Notes: a model not told the origin generated them from the letters alone. 45,890 bases of DNA from an uncultured Collinsella sp. (GCA_937989875.1 CALKBO010000024.1:1-45890), one strand, 5' to 3'. Positions 23,802 through 32,615 are shown, counted from the first letter of the stretch. Program-made: numbers and translations.

Positions 23802-24275
23802 TTACTCCTCCCAGTAAGCGTCTGCAAGCAGCTTAAAGCAGATCTTCTTGACCGGCTGCGCGCCATCGCCCGGGAACTCGAGCGTGGGCATGTGAGGCTC
23901 GCCGGCAACAAACAGCGCAAACTTGTCGTCAGCAAGATCGCCGGCGATCGAGGCGTCGGAATCGACCAGATCGTAGTCGTCCTTCTCGTCAAACTCCTGA
24001 ACCAGCGTCAGGCTGCCCGTGGCAACCTTAAAGGCCTCGCGACCCTCGACGTCGATCTGCAGGTCGTGATAGCGCTGATGCGTCTCATAGTGAGCCTCGG
24101 CTTCGGGACGCGTCATGGGAGCCATGACGTTCGCAAAGACCTTGTCGCCCAGAATCGGATGGCTGCCGACCTCGAGCTTCGCCGGATCGTTCTCCTCGAG
24201 CCAATCGATCAGCACGTCGAGGCCCTTGAGCATTCCACGGTACTCCTCGATATCGCCCAATGCACCGTAAATCAT
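23802..24275 (-). CDS. YhcH/YjgK/YiaL family protein
   Basis: 157 residues, the normal length for this cupin-like family (DUF386), related to EbgC and NanQ. Seen features are the conserved N-terminal MIYG, the HPILGDKVFANV segment, and the metal-site-like HYETHQRYHDLQ region followed by a distal Glu/His set. Members act as sugar anomerases or accessory catabolic proteins. GAGGGGA precedes the ATG. It is the 3'-most gene of the lacC2-side cluster, separated from lacC2 by a nagA remnant. A role in handling the anomers of amino sugars or galactose is plausible but unproven. Confidence 0.85.
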   Translation of the reverse strand: MIYGALGDIEEYRGMLKGLDVLIDWLEENDPAKLEVGSHPILGDKVFANVMAPMTRPEAEAHYETHQRYHDLQIDVEGREAFKVATGSLTLVQEFDEKDDYDLVDSDASIAGDLADDKFALFVAGEPHMPTLEFPGDGAQPVKKICFKLLADAYWEE

Positions 24276-24307
24276 CTAAATCCCCTCTCGGATCGTTTCT
24301 TTGGCGG

Positions 24308-24450
24308 CTACTCGGCAAACGCATTACCGACGCTGTTGCCACCTACATGCGTCTCGACCAGGGTAAGGTCGGGATTGAACACGACAGTGTCGGCGTCGCG
24401 CCCCGGCATAATGCTACTGCACTTGTCGTCGACATGAGCTGGCAACCGAT
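24308..24450 (-). pseudogene. 3' remnant of a nagA-like gene
   Basis: Read on the minus strand, about 45 codons match the C-terminus of the intact NagA at 27166-28335. SIMPGRDADTVVFNPDLTLV and the ending GGNSVGNAFAE correspond to SIMPGRDADFVVFDHELTLV and GGQSVGNAFTE, with the stop codon conserved at 24308-24310. Similarity fades just upstream, near 24450. There is no start codon or deacetylase core. It marks a former second nagA or a recombination scar between lacC2 and YhcH. Confidence 0.85.
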
Positions 24451-24472
24451 GCCGGGGCCGCAGCACAAGCTC

Positions 24473-25408
24473 CTACAGCTCGGTCACGACAACGCCGTTG
24501 TAAACCTCGTCCCAACGATCCATAACCAAGTGGCCAGTCATGGGATCCATGGCATTGAGCTTGCCGCAGGTGTTGGCGGTACGCAGCACCGTCTCGTCGT
24601 CGGCTCCGGCAGCAATCGCATGTGCGAAGCCGGCAATGGTCGAATCGCCAGAGCCCGTAGCGTTAACGGCGGGGATATCGGGGGTCTTGGCGCGGAACGC
24701 ACGGCCATTGTGGAAGCCAACTGAGCCGGCAGCGCCCATGGATACGACGACCCAGGGGATATCGGAGAAGCGGGCGTCAGAGGCGAGCGCGGAACGGAGC
24801 TCGTCCACATCGTCGGTGGTAAAGCTCGTGCCCAGAAGGCCGTTAATTTCGGTCAGGTTAGGCTTAACCAGCTCAGGCTTGACCTCGGACTTGAGCGCAG
24901 CCTCAAGCGAGGCACTCGAGGTATCGAGCAGCACCTTGGCGCCGGCGTTCTCGGCAATGCCCGTGATCTTGGCGTAGTAGTCCGCCTCGACGCCGCGGGG
25001 CAGCGAACCCGAGATGGTAACGACATCGGCCTTGCTCGCAAGCTCGGCGAACTTGGCGGTAAAGGCATCGAGCTCCTCGGGGGCAATCGTCGGGCCGCTC
25101 TCGAGCAACTCGGTCTGGTTGCCAGCATGAAGGATATTGAGACAGATGCGAGTCTCGCCCTTGATGGGCACAAAATCATTCTTAATGCCGTTGGCATCCA
25201 TGAGCTCGGCCATATAGGCGCCCATATGACCACCAAGCAGGCCGGTTGCCACGACATCGTCGCCCAGCTGGCCCAGGACGCGGGCCACGTTGAGGCCCTT
25301 ACCGCCGGCGGTCTTTTCGGGCGTCACGCGGTTGACGTCGTCGATAATGAGCTCATCGAGCTGATAGCGCGTATCGACGGACGGGTTCATCGTAACGGTG
25401 AGGATCAT
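24473..25408 (-). CDS. lacC: tagatose-6-phosphate kinase, second copy
   Basis: 311 residues from the ATG at 25408 (AAGGAG upstream); the in-frame ATG further out has no role. It is very similar to the lacC at 192-1127 along the whole length, with GGKGLN and NATGSGDSTIAGF intact. In this locus it should phosphorylate the tagatose-6-phosphate made by AgaS from galactosamine-6-phosphate. Differences from the first copy lie mostly in surface segments. Its 3' end carries the nagA remnant. FruK activity cannot be excluded by sequence. Confidence 0.88.
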   Translation of the reverse strand: MILTVTMNPSVDTRYQLDELIIDDVNRVTPEKTAGGKGLNVARVLGQLGDDVVATGLLGGHMGAYMAELMDANGIKNDFVPIKGETRICLNILHAGNQTELLESGPTIAPEELDAFTAKFAELASKADVVTISGSLPRGVEADYYAKITGIAENAGAKVLLDTSSASLEAALKSEVKPELVKPNLTEINGLLGTSFTTDDVDELRSALASDARFSDIPWVVVSMGAAGSVGFHNGRAFRAKTPDIPAVNATGSGDSTIAGFAHAIAAGADDETVLRTANTCGKLNAMDPMTGHLVMDRWDEVYNGVVVTEL

Positions 25409-25467
25409 TTCTAGCTCCTTATCTCGCAGGCTCCTTATGCCTTGCAAAACGAATTGGCTACATGCGA

Positions 25468-26349
25468 CTACAGAATCTCAATCGTGAACGAGCGAACGAC
25501 GGTCTCCTTGGGCTTGGCAACAAGGCAGCCGCGCTTATGCTCAAGTACGTCGTCCTCATCGGAACAGGTCGAGAGGCCACCCCAGGGTTCAACTGCCACA
25601 AAATCGCCCTCGGGCTTACTCCACACGATGAGATACGGGAAGCCCTCAAAGCTCAGGTGGACGCCCTTGTCCTCCCCCTTCTTAGAAAGCGTGACCTGAC
25701 GGCTCTCGAGCACGTCAAAGATGGTCTCCGCAAAATCGAAGAGCTCGTGCGACAGGGGCAGCGTCTTTCCCACCATGGGGTTCTTGGAGCGGTTTGCCAC
25801 GTCAATCAATCCAGTCGAGGGAACGGCGGTGCAGAGCTCCGCAGCCTCGTCCTTCTCAAAGCGCAGCTCGTAGTCCGTATAGGCCTCGCCCTCATCGAGC
25901 GGACACCTAAAGCCGGGATGACCGCCAATAAAGAACGGCATGTCCTCGGTGCCCTCGTTGGTGACCTCGTAGGAAACGCGCACGGCAGCGTCCTCGAGCG
26001 TATAGCGGGAGACAAGCTTAAACGGATACGGATAATCGCTCAGCAGCGCGGCGTTATCCTCCGAAGCCAGGCACATCGCCAGCTCGTTCTCGCTCTGGCT
26101 CAGCAGCTTCCACTCCTGTTTGCGCGCAAACCCATGGCGAGCGAGCTTCACATGATGCCCGGCAAACGTCATAGCGTTACCATCGCGCAGGCCTCCGCAA
26201 ATCGGAAAGCAGACCGGCGCCTGGCCGGACCACACCGCGGGATCACCCTGCCACAGATACTCGCGACCTCCGGCCTCGATCGAGGTAAACGAACCACCAG
26301 CCGTGGACACCTTAATAGAAATCGAATCGTTGGAGAGAGCGTATTCCAT
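25468..26349 (-). CDS. aldose 1-epimerase family protein (LacX-like)
   Basis: 293 residues from the ATG at 26349, preceded by AAAGGATG. It belongs to the mutarotase superfamily but to the shorter LacX/YeaD-like branch, distinct from the GalM at 21501. Visible landmarks are WQGDPAVWSGQAPVCFPICG, HVKLARHGFARKQEW and GGHPGFRCPLDEGE, with a conserved His and Glu, and the C-terminal WGGLSTCSDE. LacX genes often sit with tagatose-6-phosphate genes. It is just upstream of lacC2 on the same strand, so it may act on anomers of sugar phosphates of this pathway. Substrate is unknown. Confidence 0.85.
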   Translation of the reverse strand: MEYALSNDSISIKVSTAGGSFTSIEAGGREYLWQGDPAVWSGQAPVCFPICGGLRDGNAMTFAGHHVKLARHGFARKQEWKLLSQSENELAMCLASEDNAALLSDYPYPFKLVSRYTLEDAAVRVSYEVTNEGTEDMPFFIGGHPGFRCPLDEGEAYTDYELRFEKDEAAELCTAVPSTGLIDVANRSKNPMVGKTLPLSHELFDFAETIFDVLESRQVTLSKKGEDKGVHLSFEGFPYLIVWSKPEGDFVAVEPWGGLSTCSDEDDVLEHKRGCLVAKPKETVVRSFTIEIL

Positions 26350-26505
26350 TGCCCATCCTTTCGAACAACTGCTTTTTGCTCGCAAGTACCCGTCACGGCC
26401 CTAACCAAAGGACAAACCCGCACGTTCATCGATGCGTCCGGTATCCCAGCCATGTAACGGGGTACCATACAGACATTGATGCAATTACAGCTGAAAGGCC
26501 TTCTT

Positions 26506-27090
26506 ATGCGAACCATCATCCTTTATGCCTCACGCCACCACGGCAATACGAAAAAGCTCGTGGACGCCATCGTCGAGGCGCACCCCGAAATCGATACTCT
26601 CGACGTGAAGTCACTCGGGAAAAACGAGTACCCCGACCTGCACGAATATCATCTGATCGGCGTCGCCACGGGCATCTATTACTCCGAGATCGACAAGGAC
26701 ATGGCACGAGTGCTCACGAACGTGCTGCAGCCGCAGGACAAGGTGTTTGGCCTTATGACCTATGGCGGCAAAAACAAGTGGTACGGCAAGGATATCGATG
26801 GCATCTGCCGCATGAGGCAGGCCATCTTTATGGGTGTCTACGGTTGCCCCGGCTTTGATACGTGGGGGCCGTTCAAACTCACCGGCGGTGTCCAAAAGGG
26901 GCACCCGACCGCTGAAGAAATTAAGGGCGCCGTCGACTTCTTCGACAAGATCGAAGACGAGTACGGCGACATCATCGTCGAAGAGTATGCCAAGCGCGAG
27001 AAGCGCCTAGCCTACGAGAAGGAGCATCCTGCAGGAGGCCTGGTGGCCGGCGTCAAGCGCACGGCAAAGAAGATCGCTAACAAGCTGTAA
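26506..27090 (+). CDS. flavodoxin-like protein
   Basis: 194 residues from the ATG at 26506 (GAAAGG seven bases before). The N-terminus IILYASRHHGNTKKLVDAI is a flavodoxin FMN phosphate-binding loop. The middle carries GVATGIYYSEIDKDMARVL and FGLMTYGGKNKWYGKD, consistent with a flavodoxin fold. The basic C-terminus (KRTAKKIANKL) is not a membrane segment. It is transcribed opposite to its neighbours in the galactosamine cluster, so its link to sugar metabolism is uncertain. It probably works as an electron carrier. Confidence 0.8.
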   Translation: MRTIILYASRHHGNTKKLVDAIVEAHPEIDTLDVKSLGKNEYPDLHEYHLIGVATGIYYSEIDKDMARVLTNVLQPQDKVFGLMTYGGKNKWYGKDIDGICRMRQAIFMGVYGCPGFDTWGPFKLTGGVQKGHPTAEEIKGAVDFFDKIEDEYGDIIVEEYAKREKRLAYEKEHPAGGLVAGVKRTAKKIANKL

Positions 27091-27121
27091 CTGTAAAGGT
27101 GCTTTTGAGCGTTTAACCCAT

Positions 27122-27159
27122 ACGGCGGGTCCGAGCAGATTCGGGCCCGCCGTCTTTTT
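27122..27159 (+). terminator. bidirectional terminator between the flavodoxin gene and nagA
   Basis: ACGGCGGGTCCGA pairs with TCGGGCCCGCCGT with one wobble, followed by CTTTTTC on the plus strand. It lies between convergent genes. Confidence 0.85.
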
Positions 27160-27165
27160 CTATCG

Positions 27166-28335
27166 TTACTCGGTAAAGGCGTTGCCGACGCTCTGGCCGC
27201 CAACATACGTCTCGACGAGGGTGAGCTCATGGTCGAACACGACAAAGTCGGCGTCGCGACCCGGCATGATGCTGCCGCACTTATCCTCGATGTGTGCAGA
27301 GCGAGCCGGCACCTCGGTTGCCATGCGGATGGCGATATCGGCGCTGGCGATGCCCCAGTCGACGATGTTCTTGACGCCCTGGGCAAGCGTGAGCACCGAG
27401 CCGGCAATGCTCTTGCCGTCGGCGAGCCAGCACAGGTTGTCCTTCATGATGACGTCCATGCCGCCGCTGGTGTAGCTGCCCTCGGGCATGCCGCCGCAGC
27501 CAAGGCAGTCGGTGATGAGCACCGTGTGCTGCCAGCCCTTTGCCTGCAGCAGTGCCTTGATGGCGGCAGGGTTCACGTGCTTGCCGTCACAGATGATCTC
27601 GGCATAGGTCTCGGGCGTGGACATGGCGGCACCCACGACACCGGGCTCACGGTGATGCAGCCCGCGCTGGCCGTTATAGGTATGCGTAAAGCAGCTGGCA
27701 CCGGCGTTGATGGCGGCGATGCACTCATCGTAGGTGGCGTCGGAGTGACCGATGCTGGTCACGACGCCCTTCGCGTTGAGAGCGGCAGCATAGGCGGCAG
27801 CACCATCGCGCTCGGCAGCCATGGCGCTCTTAACGATGCGACCACCCGCAGCCTCCTGCCACTGGTCGAAGACCTCCTCGGAGGGATCGATAAGATAAGC
27901 GGGGTTCTGCGCGCCCACGTGCTTCATGGTAAAGAAGGGGCCCTCCAGGTAGATACCCTGAATGCGAGCACCGCAGAAGTCAGGACCGCGGCCCTCGTCA
28001 GCCTGGGCGATGGCGGCGCAGGCATCCTTGATCTGCTCGACGCCATCGGTGAACGTCGTGGGCAGCCAGCTGGTGGTACCACGACGAGCGAGCTCGGTCG
28101 AGCTGATATCGATACCCTCAGGGTCGTTATCGGTAGTCGAATGGTTATAGAAGCCATGGATGTGGGTGTCGACCATGCCCGGCGCGATCCACGATCCCGT
28201 GTAGTCCTTGATCTCGCAGGAGGGCTCGTCGGCCTGCCAGGCGCCAAAGACGCCATCCTCGACCATAAGATAGCCGCCCAGCTGCGGGCCTGCCGGCAAG
28301 AAGAACTTGTCAGCCTTAATTGCGTATGTGCTCAT
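27166..28335 (-). CDS. nagA: N-acetylhexosamine-6-phosphate deacetylase
   Basis: 389 residues from the ATG at 28335 (AAGGAG upstream); an earlier in-frame ATG lies before the ribosome site. It removes acetate from GlcNAc-6-phosphate or GalNAc-6-phosphate. The amidohydrolase fold shows the metal motif DTHIHG (His58, His60), GPFF with its preceding Glu, SIGHSDATYDE, the substrate segment HTYNGQRGLHHREPG and the catalytic Asp in LITDCLGCGG. It is placed next to agaS and a mannose-family PTS, so GalNAc-6-phosphate (AgaA role) is at least as likely as GlcNAc-6-phosphate. It has its own upstream terminator-separated region. A 3' fragment of a second copy lies at 24308. Confidence 0.92.
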   Translation of the reverse strand: MSTYAIKADKFFLPAGPQLGGYLMVEDGVFGAWQADEPSCEIKDYTGSWIAPGMVDTHIHGFYNHSTTDNDPEGIDISSTELARRGTTSWLPTTFTDGVEQIKDACAAIAQADEGRGPDFCGARIQGIYLEGPFFTMKHVGAQNPAYLIDPSEEVFDQWQEAAGGRIVKSAMAAERDGAAAYAAALNAKGVVTSIGHSDATYDECIAAINAGASCFTHTYNGQRGLHHREPGVVGAAMSTPETYAEIICDGKHVNPAAIKALLQAKGWQHTVLITDCLGCGGMPEGSYTSGGMDVIMKDNLCWLADGKSIAGSVLTLAQGVKNIVDWGIASADIAIRMATEVPARSAHIEDKCGSIMPGRDADFVVFDHELTLVETYVGGQSVGNAFTE

Positions 28336-28392
28336 ATGCACTCCTTGCTTCTTGAAGCAGTTGACCGTGATGATACTTATACCCGGTCCATG

Positions 28393-28440
28393 TAAAAACA
28401 AAAAGCGCCCGCCCGCCGTTATGAGCGGACGGGCGCCCTT
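28393..28440 (-). terminator. agaS terminator
   Basis: GCGCCCG-n-CCGC and GCGG-n-CGGGCGC form a long GC stem, followed on the minus strand by TTTTTGTTTTT. It separates agaS from nagA. Confidence 0.85.
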
Positions 28441-28454
28441 ACAGGGGGACGCGA

Positions 28455-29621
28455 TTAAGCGGTGAAGGGGTGAATCGTCACGCCCTTAACTACGCGGTTG
28501 ACCGTGCCGGTGGGGCTCGGCGTATCGGGCGTGTTGCCCACGCGCACGGAGTTGAGCAGGCTGATAGCCTGGGCAAACATCACGAACGGCAGAGCAAGGT
28601 AGCCCTCGGGAAGCGCCTCGTAGCCCTTAAAGGTGAAGGACTCACCCTCATAGACGGTGGCACCTTCCTGCTGAACGGCGACGGTGTGCTGAGCAATATC
28701 GTCGCCACCGATCTCATTGAGGATGTCGATGTCGTACTGACGGGTGTAGGCGTCGTTGTTGACGAACACGAAGACGAGCGTCTTATCGTCGACGAAGGAC
28801 TTGGGTCCGTGACGATAGCCCATGGAGGTGTCGTAGGAAGTAGCGACCAGACCGTGAGCAAGCTCGAGGATCTTGAGCTGGCTCTCCTGGGCAAGGCCAC
28901 CGAAGGAGCCAGAACCCAAGTAGGTCACGCGGTTGAAGTCGCCAGCCAGGTAATCGGCGACCTCGGACTCGCGAGCGATAACCTCCTCGCCCATCTTGGC
29001 GATGGTCTCGACCCACTCGGCCTTCTGCTCGTCAGAGGCAGTGTCGAAAATAAGGGTGGAGAGCAGGGTCATGCAGGAATAAGAACCGGTCATGGCGAAG
29101 CCCTTGTCGTTGGCGCGCGGAATGAGCAGCGTCAGCGCGTTAGGATCATCGGCAGACTCGACGGCGAGCTTGCCCTCGGGAGCGCAGGTGATGTTGAGGA
29201 ACTTGACGTTGTGGACAAGCTCCTTGGCAACGGCGACGGCGGCAAGGCTCTCGGGGCTGTTGCCAGAACGGGCAAAGGAAACCACGAGCGTGGGATCCTC
29301 GGCGCGCAGGAAGTCGCGCGGAGCGCTCACGATGTCGGTCGTGGCGATGGGCTTAAAGTCGTAGAGATCAGTGTTGCCGGCGTGACGCAGGTACGGGGCG
29401 CAGGTATCGCCAACGTAGTCGGACGTACCGGCACCGGTGAAGACAACGGACAGACGGCCCTCGCCCATAGCGCGAGCCTCGGCCAGAAAGGCCTCGATGG
29501 CCTCCTTGTTCTCGCGGTAGATGTTGAGCGTATCACGCCAAAGCTCGGGCTGCTGAGCAATCTCGGCCGTGGTGATCTGGGCGCCGAGCTCGGTGAGCTC
29601 CTCGACACTCTTCTCGAACAT
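28455..29621 (-). CDS. agaS: AgaS-type galactosamine-6-phosphate deaminase/isomerase
   Basis: 388 residues with two SIS domains. The first holds VVFTGAGTSDYVGD and SFARSGNSPESLAA; the second has YLGSGSFGGLAQESQLK and the DTSMGYRHGPKSFVDDKT segment, a hallmark of AgaS/GlmS-like isomerases. It should convert galactosamine-6-phosphate to tagatose-6-phosphate plus ammonia, feeding lacC2. GAGAGAGG precedes the ATG. A promoter with TATAAT (minus strand, 29661-29666) and an overlapping GntR operator lie upstream, so it forms its own transcription unit. Confidence 0.9.
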   Translation of the reverse strand: MFEKSVEELTELGAQITTAEIAQQPELWRDTLNIYRENKEAIEAFLAEARAMGEGRLSVVFTGAGTSDYVGDTCAPYLRHAGNTDLYDFKPIATTDIVSAPRDFLRAEDPTLVVSFARSGNSPESLAAVAVAKELVHNVKFLNITCAPEGKLAVESADDPNALTLLIPRANDKGFAMTGSYSCMTLLSTLIFDTASDEQKAEWVETIAKMGEEVIARESEVADYLAGDFNRVTYLGSGSFGGLAQESQLKILELAHGLVATSYDTSMGYRHGPKSFVDDKTLVFVFVNNDAYTRQYDIDILNEIGGDDIAQHTVAVQQEGATVYEGESFTFKGYEALPEGYLALPFVMFAQAISLLNSVRVGNTPDTPSPTGTVNRVVKGVTIHPFTA

Positions 29622-29660
29622 TTCTAATACCTCTCTCTAGAAGTAAACCTCTGACGTGCA

Positions 29661-29696
29661 ATTATACACTTCGGTTGGTTATCTGGTAGTAACCAG
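29661..29696 (-). promoter_or_regulatory. agaS promoter with GntR operator
   Basis: TATAAT (complement of 29661-29666) is the -10 element. CTGGTAGTAACCAG at 29683-29696 covers the -35 position. It matches 33976-33989 before the PTS operon and resembles the TGGT...ACCA sites of DasR/YvoA-type regulators. Confidence 0.65.
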
Positions 29697-29735
29697 TTGA
29701 CTGCAAAGAATCAACACAACGAAACAGACGCATCA

Positions 29736-30467
29736 CTAATCGGTGCGCTGGTGATAAACCTTGTACTTAAACTGGTCGGCACGAGCAACCGAGAGCGTAT
29801 ACTCCACGACCTCGTTTGACTCGTTATACGTGGTTCTGATCAAATCGAGCACAGGCGAGCCCTCGACAATTCCCAAAAGGTGGGCATCGGTGGGACGGGC
29901 TATGCTCGCATAGAACTCCTCTTCGGCAACACGTATCTTTTGCTGAAAGTCTTGCTCAATCACATCGTAAAGCGGCTTACGCTCCAGCAGCGGTCGCTTT
30001 AGGGACAGAAATTGACGAACCGGTAGATAGCTACGTTCGACCATCATGGGCATATTGTCGGCGGAACGAAGGCGCTTGAGCTTAAAGATACGGTCGCCGA
30101 TGCGACACCCCATATGCTCGGCCAGATTCTTATCGGCCTCCATCTCGCAAAACTCGAGAATCGTGGTCTCTGGATCGCGACCCATCGCCCGCATTTGCTC
30201 GGTAAAGCTGTAGGACTGCGTAAGATTGGTTGCCTTTGCCGAACGGTCGGTCACAAAGGTGCCGCGACCGTGCTGCCGAACCACCAGTCCCAAGCGTTCC
30301 AGCTCTTGTAGAGCTAGGCGTACTGTGGTGCGCGAGAGACCATAGCGCTCCGAAAGTTCGCGCTCGGAAGGAATCATGTCACCGGCATGATATTCATGGT
30401 CAATCTTTTCGGTCAGAATATCGACCAGCTGATCGTAAAGGGGCTGTTTGCGCGCTCCGATCGCCAT
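29736..30467 (-). CDS. GntR-family (HutC/UTRA) regulator of the amino-sugar locus
   Basis: 243 residues. An N-terminal winged helix (about 8-75) has IPSERELSERYGLSRTTVRL and the wing RQHGRGTFV. A C-terminal UTRA domain (about 95-240) includes MPMMVERSYLPVRQF and the closing YTLSVARADQFKYKVYHQRTD. These are features of AgaR/NagR/DasR-type sensors of amino-sugar phosphates. GGGAGG precedes the ATG. It lies between agaS and the PTS operon, and CTGGTAGTAACCA sites are found upstream of both, so it most likely represses both until GalN-6-P or GlcN-6-P appears. Confidence 0.9.
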   Translation of the reverse strand: MAIGARKQPLYDQLVDILTEKIDHEYHAGDMIPSERELSERYGLSRTTVRLALQELERLGLVVRQHGRGTFVTDRSAKATNLTQSYSFTEQMRAMGRDPETTILEFCEMEADKNLAEHMGCRIGDRIFKLKRLRSADNMPMMVERSYLPVRQFLSLKRPLLERKPLYDVIEQDFQQKIRVAEEEFYASIARPTDAHLLGIVEGSPVLDLIRTTYNESNEVVEYTLSVARADQFKYKVYHQRTD

Positions 30468-30552
30468 CCTATCCTCCCTTTTGCTCGAATTCGGCTAACT
30501 ACCTAGGGTGTTAAGCATTATCGGTCTGCAACACCCGACTCATCAAGAAAAC

Positions 30553-30586
30553 AAAAGCCGCGCGCTCTTTCGAGCACGCGGCTTTT
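30553..30586 (-). terminator. terminator of the mannose-family PTS operon
   Basis: AAAAGCCGCG-n-GCTC pairs with GAGC-n-CGCGGCTTTT, followed on the minus strand by GTTTTC. It lies downstream of the IID gene. Confidence 0.8.
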
Positions 30587-30652
30587 AACATACACATGGC
30601 TTAAGGGGTCGGGGTGTGAGCCGCGTAGGGACACACCCCTCAAGCTAGAGCC

Positions 30653-31735
30653 TTACCAGATGCTCGGCCAGAGACCAAGCGGGCCAGCGCCCAGGATGCC
30701 AAGGACGAAGAGCAGCAGAATGCCCTTGGTCGGGGTCCAGCTGTGCTTAGCGAACATGTAGTAAAGCAGCAGCGTAAGCATAAGCGGGACGAGCTTCGGG
30801 ACGATGGTGTTGAGGGTGTCGGCAACAGAGAAGTTGACCGGATCCTCGGTGACGGTGCCGTAGGTAACGGACTCCATGCCGTTGCCCAGATCGGTGACGC
30901 CGCACTCGACAGCGTTGCCGTCGGCATCGGAAGCGGTGAGGGCGTTGCCGTCCTCATCGGTCATGGCGATGGTACCGGCCTCAGCGGTCTCGGTATCGAT
31001 ACCCTCCATACCGGTGAAGTTCTCGGCCTCCTTCTCGGAGACGATCACGGTAGTAGCGGAGAGGCCACGGGTGGTGCCGTTGGGGATCTGGAGGTTGATC
31101 TGGGTGCCACCCATGGTGACGACCAGGCAACCGACGACGAAGACGCCCATGATGGAAGCGGCACGCGTGAAGGCCTGCATGTTGGCGGTCAGAGCGTCAA
31201 TAGCGCTGGTGCCAAGCTTGTAGGACCAGTTCATGAGCCAGAAGCGCAGAGCGAACTGGACGACGTTGAAGATCACCAGGAAGATGATCGGTGCAGCGGC
31301 GTTACCGTTGATGGCCATGTTAGAGGTGATGCCGGCCGTGATAGGCACAAGCGTCAGCCAGAACAGGGCGTCACCGATACCACCGAGCGGGCCCATTGCG
31401 GCGACGCGGACGGCGCGGATCGTGGGGATGTCAACCTTGTTCTGCTCGAGCGAAAGCACGATGCCCATAACAAAGGTGACAAGGAACGGGTGGGTGTTGA
31501 AGAACTCCAGGTTGTGGCTCATGGAAGCCGCGAGGTCGTTCTTGTTGGTGTGGATCTTCTCCAGACCGGGGATGATGGAGTAAAGCCAGCCAGCGGCCTG
31601 CATGCGCTCGTAGTTGAACGATGCCTGCAGGAAGCAGGAGCGCCAAGCCATCTTGTTGAGGGTCTTCTGGTCGAGCTGCGGAGCAGGAGTGAGATCCTCG
31701 TAGTGCTCCGGGATCACATACTCATTAGATGCCAT
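30653..31735 (-). CDS. PTS mannose-family IID component with enlarged external loop
   Basis: 360 residues from the ATG at 31735, with GGAGGTGA upstream inside the end of the IIC gene (11-bp overlap, likely translational coupling). The family core is visible: WRSCFLQASFNYERMQ near 31-46, MGPLGGIGDALFW near 114-126, and the C-terminal membrane part from about 310. Usual IID proteins have about 270-300 residues. The excess is a polar, acidic stretch of about 80 residues (roughly 218-300, with SEKEAENFTGMEG and two DxDGN turns) between membrane-proximal segments, expected to face outward. With IIC it forms the permease, probably for GalNAc or galactosamine. Confidence 0.92.
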   Translation of the reverse strand: MASNEYVIPEHYEDLTPAPQLDQKTLNKMAWRSCFLQASFNYERMQAAGWLYSIIPGLEKIHTNKNDLAASMSHNLEFFNTHPFLVTFVMGIVLSLEQNKVDIPTIRAVRVAAMGPLGGIGDALFWLTLVPITAGITSNMAINGNAAAPIIFLVIFNVVQFALRFWLMNWSYKLGTSAIDALTANMQAFTRAASIMGVFVVGCLVVTMGGTQINLQIPNGTTRGLSATTVIVSEKEAENFTGMEGIDTETAEAGTIAMTDEDGNALTASDADGNAVECGVTDLGNGMESVTYGTVTEDPVNFSVADTLNTIVPKLVPLMLTLLLYYMFAKHSWTPTKGILLLFVLGILGAGPLGLWPSIW

Positions 31736-32525
31736 CTTCGAAGTCACCTCCGTCAGAAACAGCTGCACCCTTCAGCTCGGTCTGCTGCTGGAAGTCCCAG
31801 AAAGCGATGCCGAAGCCGATGAGAGCGAGGATGAGCAGAGCAGGGGTTGCCAGCGAATCGTTGGCAACGGTGATGAGCGCGAGGCCAAAGCCCATGAGGA
31901 AGAAGCCCCACATATCGCGGTTCATCATAACCTTGAGCAGGACGGCGAAGCCGACGAAGCGCATCATGCCGCCTGCAGCGGACAGACCGGTCTGCAGCCA
32001 AGTCGGGATGGCAGAAGCGATGGTCTGACCGATGGTAGCGCCAGCGATGAAGAACAGGGTGACGACGACAGCGAAGATCAGGCCGAGCAGAGCCATGGCG
32101 AAGTAGTTCAGGCGCTCGATGCCCTTGGTGTCCGCGTTGTGAGCCATGTTATCGGCCGTGGACATAAGCGGGGACATAAGCGTGAAGACCAGGGTAACGC
32201 CAAGCTGGCCAAGCAGAGCGAACGGAATGGCGAGGCCGACTGCCGCGTTGGGCTCGAGGCCCGTGGCGATAGCGAGAATGGCTGCCATGATGCCGCCGAT
32301 GACGGCGTTAGGCGGCTGAGCGCCTCCGATCGGCATGTTGCCGATCGTCATGAGCTGATAGGTACCACCCACGAGAAGACCGGTGTTGAGGTCGCCAAGG
32401 ATAAGACCGATGACGGCGCCGGTGACGATGGGCTGATAGAGAGACTCGAGGAAGTCAAACTGGTCGATTGCCGCGATGAACGTGACGACGAAGACCAGAG
32501 CGATCTGGATGATCGAGTATTCCAT
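31725..32525 (-). CDS. PTS mannose-family IIC component
   Basis: 266 residues, a hydrophobic permease of the mannose/sorbose family. The N-terminus DQFDFLESLYQPIVTGAVIGLILGD and the GGTYQLMTIGNMPIGGAQPPNAV segment are typical of the sugar-transport domain; each is given here only as a landmark within the chain. It lies between the IIB and IID genes on the minus strand and overlaps the start of IID. The substrate is inferred from neighbouring nagA and agaS to be GalNAc or galactosamine. Confidence 0.93.
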   Translation of the reverse strand: MEYSIIQIALVFVVTFIAAIDQFDFLESLYQPIVTGAVIGLILGDLNTGLLVGGTYQLMTIGNMPIGGAQPPNAVIGGIMAAILAIATGLEPNAAVGLAIPFALLGQLGVTLVFTLMSPLMSTADNMAHNADTKGIERLNYFAMALLGLIFAVVVTLFFIAGATIGQTIASAIPTWLQTGLSAAGGMMRFVGFAVLLKVMMNRDMWGFFLMGFGLALITVANDSLATPALLILALIGFGIAFWDFQQQTELKGAAVSDGGDFEDGI

Positions 32526-32615
32526 CTTGCTCCTCCTTTCAAAATGTATGTACGCACTTTGGATTTCACGTACAGAACGTCAGGGTTTCACTCCTGACAA
32601 CGTGGATCACGAGGA

